From: a virus
IMG/VR virus record: IMGVR_UViG_3300046616_000409
Span: 1-36,616 of that record
DNA length: 36,616 nt
Reading direction: 5' to 3' (one strand)
How positions within the stretch are numbered: position 1 is the first letter of the stretch; each line of letters starts with the position of its first letter. A program made the translations under genes and the position numbers. This document shows positions 22,788 through 28,624 of the stretch, piece after piece. The notes under the pieces were generated by a model. The model saw nothing but the letters and a program-made list of their open reading frames with translations, did no database searches and had not been told where the DNA came from.

Positions 22788-22805
22788 CGATAACGAATCT
22801 AGGAA

Positions 22806-22854
22806 CGTAACTAGGAGGCGAGAATTTTGGGATAGGGACGAATTCTCGTAACTA
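22806..22854. repeat. Inverted and direct repeats beside attP
   Basis: CGAGAATT (22819-22826) and AATTCTCG (22841-22848) form a perfect 8-bp inverted pair with 14 bases between. CGTAACTA is repeated directly at about 22806 and 22847. They lie 20-65 bases from the attP core and may be integrase or accessory-factor sites on the second arm, or a weak terminator for the cargo genes. Confidence 0.45.
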
Positions 22855-22886
22855 TAGTTGGTGGGTTTATGAGAATCAAAATAATA

Positions 22887-23762
22887 TTAAAAGGGTACTG
22901 TAGTAAGGCGAGGAAATTCAGGGGCGGTGATTGGTATAGAAAGAATACTGTTGTCTGGAGTTTTTACTTTTACATCACTGTTGGAAACTGCAATAAGTTG
23001 TCCAATGTTTTTTCCTGAAATGTATAGCTCCTCTCCGAGAGTAAAGTCTTCTTCGTTGAAGTTATACGCTCCGCGCGGAGTTCTTGTAATTGTTTTGTAT
23101 CCGCGTCTCGCTGGATTCGGTGATACGATGATTTGCGAGGATTCAATATTTGAAATGCGTACGGAAATATCTTTTAAAGATTCAAGGATAACACTGGTTT
23201 CGTTGGATAACTCGACCTTGTGTGGAAGAGGAGCCGCCTGCACGCCTAATAATTGAATCATAGAGTTAATGTCATGCGTGTTTTCAGCTGTTTCTGAAAT
23301 GGATAGCTCTATACGCTCACGTTCCTTTTGTACTTCGTCAATTCGGAGAGCGTGGTTGTATTCAGTGTAGCGAAGCCCTTGTATATCAAAGATTTTTGGT
23401 GTTTTAATATCTTTTATCAGCACTGTTGGTAGGTTGAAGGCTTGGCGAACTCCAAGTTCATAAAGAACATTAGGGTTTCTGCCGCTCAAGTCGCATATAA
23501 CCATGTCGCTATCGAGAATTTTTCTCAATATGTCGATGATGATATAGTTGCTAGCAGCTACGATATCTGCTCGATGGGGTTCAAATCCAGCGTTAATGCA
23601 AGCCGGTTTAATAAGGTATTCATAAACTCTCGAAAAATGACCAGTGTCATATCCTTCCATGTCAGCAATCGGCATGATCACAAAGCAAGTTTTATTTTGC
23701 GTTTCTGCAGTTTCTGCTGTTTTATTGTTGGTGGTTGTGGCGGTTTTAGTTTTTTGCGTCAC
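22887..23762 (-). CDS. TIR-like / nucleoside deoxyribosyltransferase-like protein
   Basis: This 291-residue protein starts at GTG with an AAGGAG ribosome site. After a Thr/Lys-rich leader (residues 1-24) comes a Rossmann-like domain: CFVIMPIADME (26-36), FSRVYEYLIKPACINAGFEPHRADIV, DMVICDLSGRNPNVLYELGVRQAF (86-109). The motif DLSGxNPNVxYELG is typical of a TIR/deoxyribosyltransferase-like family in bacterial defence and signalling genes; E102 corresponds to the catalytic Glu of deoxyribosyltransferases. The C-terminal half (180-291) looks like a beta-rich sensor or effector-binding region. NADase or nucleotide hydrolysis is inference. Base composition is AT-richer than the rest of the phage. 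Confidence 0.8.
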   Translation of the reverse strand: MTQKTKTATTTNNKTAETAETQNKTCFVIMPIADMEGYDTGHFSRVYEYLIKPACINAGFEPHRADIVAASNYIIIDILRKILDSDMVICDLSGRNPNVLYELGVRQAFNLPTVLIKDIKTPKIFDIQGLRYTEYNHALRIDEVQKERERIELSISETAENTHDINSMIQLLGVQAAPLPHKVELSNETSVILESLKDISVRISNIESSQIIVSPNPARRGYKTITRTPRGAYNFNEEDFTLGEELYISGKNIGQLIAVSNSDVKVKTPDNSILSIPITAPEFPRLTTVPF

Positions 23763-23827
23763 TTTAAAGCTCCTTCTTTTTGTGTCTTGGGGGTAAATAT
23801 TTTTATTATTGTAGGTGGGTTGTGTTG

Positions 23828-24355
23828 TTAGTTTGGAGCAATTATGTAGCTTATTAGCTCGTCTAAAAGCTGGATTCTAGGTCGCGCAGCTTCAATGAGA
23901 TCTTTGTTGAAGTGCCGCTCGTAAAATCTCACGTCCATCGCATCGCCTGCATAATTTCGGGAAAGCAAACGCTTGCACTCATCTGTAGATATGTTTTGCC
24001 TAAGTCGTGTGTTTCCTAAACTAAGAAGAGTTCCCTCAATGGCCGGTACGGATTGAAATAAACGAACGCTGTTCTTTCTGAAATACTTTCCGCTCTCTAG
24101 ACAAATGGGCAGATCAGAGTCAAATAAGGCAGCTAGTCGATCATAGCTTTTTCCTCTGGCACCAGTTATCAATGCGTCCATGATGCCCAAAGGGCCAGCC
24201 CCGTGAGCATTTTTAATTTTAATGCTCACATTGCAGTCTCGGCCAACGTAACACTGTTTCAAATGAGTCATGAAAGCGAGGTCAGTCTCACCCTCTACTG
24301 CAAACAATACAGTCCTATTTGTTTTTTTAAGAATTTTTGGCATCTTGTTGCTCAC
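23828..24355 (-). CDS. TOPRIM-like nuclease component (RloB/AbiLii/AriB-type)
   Basis: This 175-residue protein has a TOPRIM-like pattern: an acidic motif VLFAVEGETD (E21, E23), ALFDSDLPI (D79, D81) and SVPAIEGTLLSL (E107), similar in arrangement to RloB-, AbiLii- and AriB-type partners. It overlaps the upstream ATPase gene by four bases, so the two are co-translated and probably form a complex in which the ATPase senses infection and this subunit cuts nucleic acid. Family assignment is by motif only. The closest named pair cannot be decided by eye. Confidence 0.75.
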   Translation of the reverse strand: MSNKMPKILKKTNRTVLFAVEGETDLAFMTHLKQCYVGRDCNVSIKIKNAHGAGPLGIMDALITGARGKSYDRLAALFDSDLPICLESGKYFRKNSVRLFQSVPAIEGTLLSLGNTRLRQNISTDECKRLLSRNYAGDAMDVRFYERHFNKDLIEAARPRIQLLDELISYIIAPN

Positions 24356-25551
24356 ATTCGAGGTACAGCGCCATAGGCGCCAGACATGTATTTTGCGTAA
24401 AAATTATCGTCACTTCTTACACCCTCCATATCTGATAGTTTCCAGGCTTCACTAGAGCCCTCATTCTTTTCTACCAGGAGGATTTGGTTTTTATGAAGAA
24501 GGTTCAATACTTCAATCGAATGTGTTGTAAATATAATCTGGGCGTTAAAGGGGTTGGTCCGCTTGCTGAAGAAAAGATTTAATATCGGTTCTATCATTAG
24601 AGGATGTAAGTCACCTTCCAGTTCATCGTAAATCACCACTCCGCCGGTTTGCAGTAGGGGCAAGATTTTGCTTAGAAGGTGATAGACTGCCTGCGTGCCA
24701 CTAGATTCTAAAAGAAGGGGGATTCTAGCTTCTCGTTCACCTCTTTTGTAAATTACCCAAGGAATAACGCCCTGAGTAGTTGTGCCATCCTCTTCAGAAC
24801 GCTCGTATTCTTCAAATTCAATGTTGTTGATGCCAAAATCTTGCTCTCGAAGAAATCTTAACATTTCCTCCTTTCTAGCATGATTTTCCAAATAATATGC
24901 AGAAGCATCGGAAACGTCTGGGGAACCGTAATATGCGTTCCTACCAAAGCCGGTTACGTTTGTGACTCTTCTACGCAATGCATCACATATACTGGTTGCT
25001 ACTTTGCTTTTGTATTGGGCGGCAAGCGAAATCAATGATACTTGCTCGTCAGTTTCTGCAAGTGGCATGTGTGCGCTGCCAAAGCTTTTTCGGGTTACCT
25101 CATATTTTTCTAGTTCGACATCCCATTTCCTGAGAAAAACTTTACTCCATAGTCTGCTTGTCTTTTTTTCCAGCGATTCGGCATAAACTCGCGTGCCGCC
25201 TTTGAGGAGAATGTAACGATAGCGTATGCCATCAACATCAAACACTAGCCTAAATGTTACTGGCTCCCGTTCATTGAAAATGTGTGGCCGAAGAAAGTGT
25301 CTTTGGTCATTTTTTTTGGCGAAGAATGAGTCGGTCATGAACCATAATAAATATGCTAATGGTTTGATGAGATTCGTCTTACCCGAACCATTTGCTCCTA
25401 CGACTGCAAGAACTTTGCTAACCCTGTCGTCGGACGAGTCGGATTCGAAAACCCTGTCATTAAGGCTCGCTCGCTTGTCTGTTACAAATGAGACCTCAGT
25501 CCTAGCTTCAAAGGAGAAACAATTCTCGAAGGTGAAGCTGTAAATCGTCAT
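24352..25551 (-). CDS. AAA (AAA_15/AAA_21, OLD/SMC-like) ATPase of defence locus
   Basis: This 399-residue ATPase has an N-terminal SMC/Rad50-like strand set (MTIYSFTFENCFSFEARTEVSF), Walker A VVGANGSGKTN (residues 50-60), Walker B VVIYDELEGDLHP (around 305-315) and the TTHS switch motif in IIFTTHSIEVL. It is the architecture of PARIS AriA, AbiLi and RloA. An alternative GTG start at 25572 adds seven residues; the ATG at 25551 gives the family-like start MTIYSF. With the overlapping TOPRIM gene it makes a two-gene defence pair. The low GC marks it as a recent acquisition. Confidence 0.85.
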   Translation of the reverse strand: MTIYSFTFENCFSFEARTEVSFVTDKRASLNDRVFESDSSDDRVSKVLAVVGANGSGKTNLIKPLAYLLWFMTDSFFAKKNDQRHFLRPHIFNEREPVTFRLVFDVDGIRYRYILLKGGTRVYAESLEKKTSRLWSKVFLRKWDVELEKYEVTRKSFGSAHMPLAETDEQVSLISLAAQYKSKVATSICDALRRRVTNVTGFGRNAYYGSPDVSDASAYYLENHARKEEMLRFLREQDFGINNIEFEEYERSEEDGTTTQGVIPWVIYKRGEREARIPLLLESSGTQAVYHLLSKILPLLQTGGVVIYDELEGDLHPLMIEPILNLFFSKRTNPFNAQIIFTTHSIEVLNLLHKNQILLVEKNEGSSEAWKLSDMEGVRSDDNFYAKYMSGAYGAVPRM

Positions 25552-25850
25552 GGCTACTCGCTCGATTGGCACATAATTTTGTCGAGTATGCGCGAGTGTG
25601 CAGGTAAGTCAACGGCATAGGTGTGATTCTGACGATAGGGCTTCTTTTGCAAGGAACCCTGGAAAAGCGGGCGCGTGCTTTCCATAGAGAAAGGTGGGAG
25701 TTAGCAACGAATCGGTTCTGAAGAACGATCTGGAGAGAACGCTAGCGGCCTAACGTCCGAGGTGGCGTCTATCAGCAATCAGATAGACACCAGCTATTTT
25801 CATTCGGTCCACCATCTTTCAAGAGTGAGTGCCTCTGTCTGAGATCACAG
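25552..25850. other. Gap before the ATPase gene with one hairpin
   Basis: No gene was found in this stretch. It should contain the promoter of the leftward cargo operon. A perfect hairpin GTCTATC-AGCAATCA-GATAGAC lies at 25767-25788 and extends imperfectly into GGTG/CACC; it has no T run directly after it, though TATTTTC is near on the + strand. Confidence 0.5.
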
Positions 25851-26060
25851 TCACTTCGGCGTTAGCATTACTGCAAGCGTCATCTTTATGAATTCCTCGT
25901 TACGGTCGATAGCGACCAGCGCGCTGCGGACATTGCCGGCTACCTCAGCCGCACCGCGTTGCTCGATCCAGATAGTGAGTTCCATGATGGCGGCTTCCAG
26001 GGCGAGCTGATTTTCATTGATTTTGTACAGTAGGGTAGGGAGCAGGTCTGAATGTTCCAT
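25851..26060 (-). CDS. Small hypothetical protein
   Basis: This 69-residue helical protein starts MEHSDLLPTLLYKINENQLALEAAIMELTIWIEQRGAAEVAGNVR. The ATG has a strong CACGGAGGAATCTCG ribosome site, so the longer frame to 26153 is not used. It lies between the cargo block and integrase and has GC closer to the phage core. Similar proteins occur in Pseudomonas prophages near integrase, as I recall; the function is unknown. Confidence 0.78.
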   Translation of the reverse strand: MEHSDLLPTLLYKINENQLALEAAIMELTIWIEQRGAAEVAGNVRSALVAIDRNEEFIKMTLAVMLTPK

Positions 26061-26504
26061 CGAGATTCCTCCGTGAGAAGGAAAGCGTAGCAGTTTGAAA
26101 ACAGAGTGATTTTCAAAGGGCGCCAATGCACCAAGAGTTTTTGACAGCATCAAAAGTGTTCTTGATTAGAGCTGAATCCGACTACTTAAAATTTGCTGCA
26201 GCGGTCTGAGCTCGGTTTCGGAGTCGAGTATGGCAATTAGTATTGGTACGAAAGTGGTACGGGGATACGCAAGAGGATCTGTACGCCTGTATTTACAAGG
26301 CTTGTACGGTTAGTGTGTCCAATCCATCATAGGTGCAACGGAGAACCGCCGAGACAGCGTAGAGCTTGAGTTTACTGGGGATGTAGCTGATTTCTGTACC
26401 ATTTTACTCTACGTGTTTTATGCCGGTTTTCGGGGGTAAATGGGCGTTTTCAAGAGGTCATTGGTACAATGTACCAACCCCTTTCACAATTGTACCAGTT
26501 GACC
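26061..26504 (+). promoter_or_regulatory. Integrase upstream region rich in GTAC motifs
   Basis: No gene is supported in these 444 bases. GTAC occurs eight times between 26246 and 26495, often as TGGTACG, TTGTACG or CTGTACC. A perfect inverted pair TTGGTAC-AAT-GTACCAA lies at 26461-26477, 28 bases before the integrase ATG, and a further half site at 26490-26496. This pattern suggests an operator region controlling integrase, and perhaps binding of the PrtN-like or repressor protein. Confidence 0.55.
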
Positions 26505-27629
26505 ATGGCCACGATCAGAGCACGGAAACGCACCGACGGCAGCATCAGTTACACGGCACAGATACGCCTGTTTCGCGATGGAGCGCAAGTTTACCAAGAG
26601 AGCCAGACCTTCGCCCGAAAACAGGCCGCCCAGGCTTGGGTTCGAAAACGTGAGACCGAACTGGACCAGCCAGGCGCCATTGAGCGGGCCAACCGCCAAG
26701 GCACCACGGTCAAGGAAATGATCGACCGTTACCTGGTCGAAATGGAAAGAGTCCGCCCATTGGGCAAAACCAAACTGGCAACGCTCAAGGCTATCAGCGA
26801 GTCGTACCTGGGCAAACTCAACGACCAGGACATCAACAGTCAGCAGTTGGTGGAGTATGCCCTGTGGCGCATGGGCAAAGAGGGCGGAAGCGTTCAGCCT
26901 CAGACAGCCGGTAACGATCTCGCCCATCTCGGTGCAGTGCTTTCGATTGCTCGGCCTGCATGGGGGTATGAGGTTAATCCTCACGCAATGGTGGACGCCC
27001 GAAAGGTGCTGAAGAAGCTCGGCTACAACATGAAAAGTCGGGAGCGCGACCGCCGGCCTACCCTGGATGAGTTGGACAAACTCCTGACGCACTTTCGTGG
27101 GATTCAAACCCGCCGACCAACGTCGATCAACATGCTCAAGATGACAGCGTTTGCATTGTTTTCAACTCGTCGACAGGAGGAGATTACACGCATTCAGTGG
27201 GCGGATCTGGATGAGGAAGGCCAACGTGTGTTGGTGCGTGACATGAAAAATCCCGGCCAGAAAATCGGCAACGATGTCTGGTGTCATTTGCCGCCAGAGG
27301 CCTGGGCGATTCTTCAAACCATGCCGAAGTCGCTACCCGAGATTTTTCCCTACAGCGCTGAGTCCGTGTCCACCTCCTGGACCAGGGCGTGCAAGATCTT
27401 GGGCATTGAAGACCTACACTTCCATGACTTGCGCCATGACGGTGTCAGTCGGCTGTTTGAGATGGACTGGGATATTCCGCGAGTCGCCAGCGTCTCGGGA
27501 CACAGGGATTGGAATTCGATGCGCCGTTATACCCATCTGCGCGGTCGCGGTGACATCTATGCGAATTGGAAGTGGTTGGAAAAAGTTCTACAGGCGCCCG
27601 TGAAATTGGGCGCCAGGACATTGAAGTAG
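26505..27629 (+). CDS. int: Tyrosine-recombinase integrase
   Basis: This 374-residue recombinase joins attP to the host tRNA-Gly. The N-terminal arm-binding part (MATIRARKRTDGSISYTAQIRL) precedes a core-binding region (about 66-165) and the catalytic domain: Arg around residue 222-223 in FALFSTRRQEEI, H307-D-L-R310-H311, H333 in SGHRDW and the nucleophile Y342 in RRYTHL. The start has no good ribosome site; an in-frame ATG at 26469 lies inside the operator palindrome. It runs away from attP, with 3.7 kb of cargo between. Its stop lies one base from the end of the convergent PrtN-like gene. Confidence 0.95.
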   Translation: MATIRARKRTDGSISYTAQIRLFRDGAQVYQESQTFARKQAAQAWVRKRETELDQPGAIERANRQGTTVKEMIDRYLVEMERVRPLGKTKLATLKAISESYLGKLNDQDINSQQLVEYALWRMGKEGGSVQPQTAGNDLAHLGAVLSIARPAWGYEVNPHAMVDARKVLKKLGYNMKSRERDRRPTLDELDKLLTHFRGIQTRRPTSINMLKMTAFALFSTRRQEEITRIQWADLDEEGQRVLVRDMKNPGQKIGNDVWCHLPPEAWAILQTMPKSLPEIFPYSAESVSTSWTRACKILGIEDLHFHDLRHDGVSRLFEMDWDIPRVASVSGHRDWNSMRRYTHLRGRGDIYANWKWLEKVLQAPVKLGARTLK

Positions 27630-27630
27630 T

Positions 27631-27906
27631 TCAGCTACCTCGCGGTGTGCTGTTCAGCTGATTGCTCTCTTTAATGGCTGCTGCGCGTTGAGCATCGAGA
27701 TATTCAGCGAGGTCCGTGATGTGGATTCCTTTTGCGCTCTTTTGGCTTGGTTCCAATCGAGTAATTGGAATTTTTATCTGCCCCGCCAGCACCTTACGTT
27801 GAAACATATCGGTGGTGAGGTGCGTGAAATAGTCGCTGCAAACTCGCGCCAATGGAATGATGGCTTGGCCGTCGTATTGGGCAAGAAGCACGAAGAGAGT
27901 TTTCAT
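27631..27906 (-). CDS. PrtN-family transcriptional activator-like protein
   Basis: This 91-residue protein matches pyocin activator PrtN over most of its length: MKTLFVLLAQYDGQAIIPLARVCSDYFTHLTTDMFQRKVLAGQIKIPI and QKSAKGIHITDLAEYLDAQRAAA. PrtN activates pyocin genes in P. aeruginosa. In prophages such proteins sit next to integrase, and here it is the last gene of the leftward early operon, with its ATG overlapping the previous stop. It might activate phage genes or serve as a directionality factor for excision; both are inference. Confidence 0.88.
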   Translation of the reverse strand: MKTLFVLLAQYDGQAIIPLARVCSDYFTHLTTDMFQRKVLAGQIKIPITRLEPSQKSAKGIHITDLAEYLDAQRAAAIKESNQLNSTPRGS

Positions 27907-28049
27907 GGCTTTGTTCCCTCATGAATAGCTTCCATCTGTTCATTGCGTCCCAGGTATGCGACTGGGCAGGGGCGTGTAGTACTTTTGCCAACTGAAAACG
28001 TGTTCGTGATAGCCTCGGCGACGCCATCGTTGAGGGTTTGGACTTGCAT
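27903..28049 (-). CDS. Micro-protein in early operon (48 residues)
   Basis: The frame reads MQVQTLNDGVAEAITNTFSV then GKSTTRPCPVAYLGRNEQME and AIHEGTKP. It has an excellent AAAGGAGAGAACC ribosome site and its TGA overlaps the ATG of the PrtN-like gene, so translation is well supported. It is soluble and has no known motif. Its initiation region is duplicated upstream of the next micro-gene. Confidence 0.7.
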   Translation of the reverse strand: MQVQTLNDGVAEAITNTFSVGKSTTRPCPVAYLGRNEQMEAIHEGTKP

Positions 28050-28069
28050 GGTTCTCTCCTTTCAGTGGT
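28045..28069. repeat. 25-bp duplicated initiation region, copy 1
   Basis: A 25-base stretch holding the ribosome site AAAGGAGAGAACC, the ATG and the first two bases of codon 2 is identical to 28253-28277. It suggests one micro-gene arose by local duplication of the initiation region, or that the element is a shared regulatory target in the mRNA. Confidence 0.85.
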
Positions 28070-28119
28070 GGTCGGTGCCGTGGGGTTGCAGCCCCTCGGC
28101 ACCACTTCCTGTTCTTTCG

Positions 28120-28257
28120 TTAGTTGGCGAGCCAGATCAGTACGTCAGGTACCTGAATAGCCGTGACAGCGATCAGTGCGATGGTTGCGATCGTGCTGAT
28201 CAGGTTGCTCAACAACTCCCTGCTTCCCCGTTGGGCTGTTTCGTTGGTGCGCTGCAT
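28120..28257 (-). CDS. Small membrane protein (45 residues)
   Basis: The frame reads MQRTNETAQRGSRELLSNLI, then STIATIALIAVTAIQVPDVL and IWLAN. It has a charged, polar N-terminus and one hydrophobic segment (about residues 20-43), so it is probably a single-pass inner-membrane protein. Its ribosome site is identical to that of the 48-residue neighbour. It belongs to the leftward early operon. Superinfection exclusion or a similar membrane role is possible but not shown. Confidence 0.7.
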   Translation of the reverse strand: MQRTNETAQRGSRELLSNLISTIATIALIAVTAIQVPDVLIWLAN

Positions 28258-28277
28258 GGTTCTCTCCTTTCAGTGGT
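28253..28277. repeat. 25-bp duplicated initiation region, copy 2
   Basis: This is identical to 28045-28069 and covers the ribosome site and ATG of the 45-residue membrane protein. The coding sequences after the repeat are unrelated. Confidence 0.85.
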
Positions 28278-28295
28278 TGCCGGTTGCAGCCGGCG

Positions 28296-28598
28296 CTACA
28301 AGTAGCTGTCTGGCTTTCGCACCAGGTGCAGCTCCAAGCCTTCGAATTCGTTGTTGTCCTCAGTGCTCGATTGCCAATCCAGTGCCGCCTGGATCTGCAG
28401 TCGCGAACAATTCAGTACCAAAATCTCGCGCTGACCGTCTGTTGCCCGAACCTCCAAGATGTCAACGAGCCCCTCTGCGCCGTAGGCTTCGGCCTGTACG
28501 GTTTTCCGGTGATCGTTGCCCATTTGGTTCATCAACTCGGTGACGCGGTCCTGCAGGCATGCCGATGTGTCACTGCCCGCGAGTATCTGAATTTGCAT
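28296..28598 (-). CDS. Hypothetical early protein
   Basis: This 100-residue soluble protein starts MQIQILAGSDTSACLQDRVTELMNQMGNDHRKTVQAEAYGAEGLVDI and has the look of a small alpha/beta protein (ILVLNCSRLQIQAALDW). It lies 26 bases after the replication gene stop in the same operon. No family is recognised. Confidence 0.75.
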   Translation of the reverse strand: MQIQILAGSDTSACLQDRVTELMNQMGNDHRKTVQAEAYGAEGLVDILEVRATDGQREILVLNCSRLQIQAALDWQSSTEDNNEFEGLELHLVRKPDSYL

Positions 28599-28624
28599 TC
28601 ATATGTCCTGTCGGTGATTGGCGG

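Noticed and set aside
22578-22793. 71-codon + strand frame ending in GEGNRTLVISLGSR
   Set aside because: The end is the translation of the antisense of a tRNA 3' end, a well-known false protein signature; there is no ribosome site.
22742-22800. Complete tRNA-Gly gene
   Set aside because: Only the anticodon loop to CCA half is present. The D arm and 5' acceptor strand do not follow, so it is an attachment-site fragment.
26281-26500. CRISPR-like or iteron array made of GTAC words
   Set aside because: Spacing is irregular (7 to 92 bases) and the shared word is too short; there is no repeat-spacer pattern. Kept only as an operator candidate.
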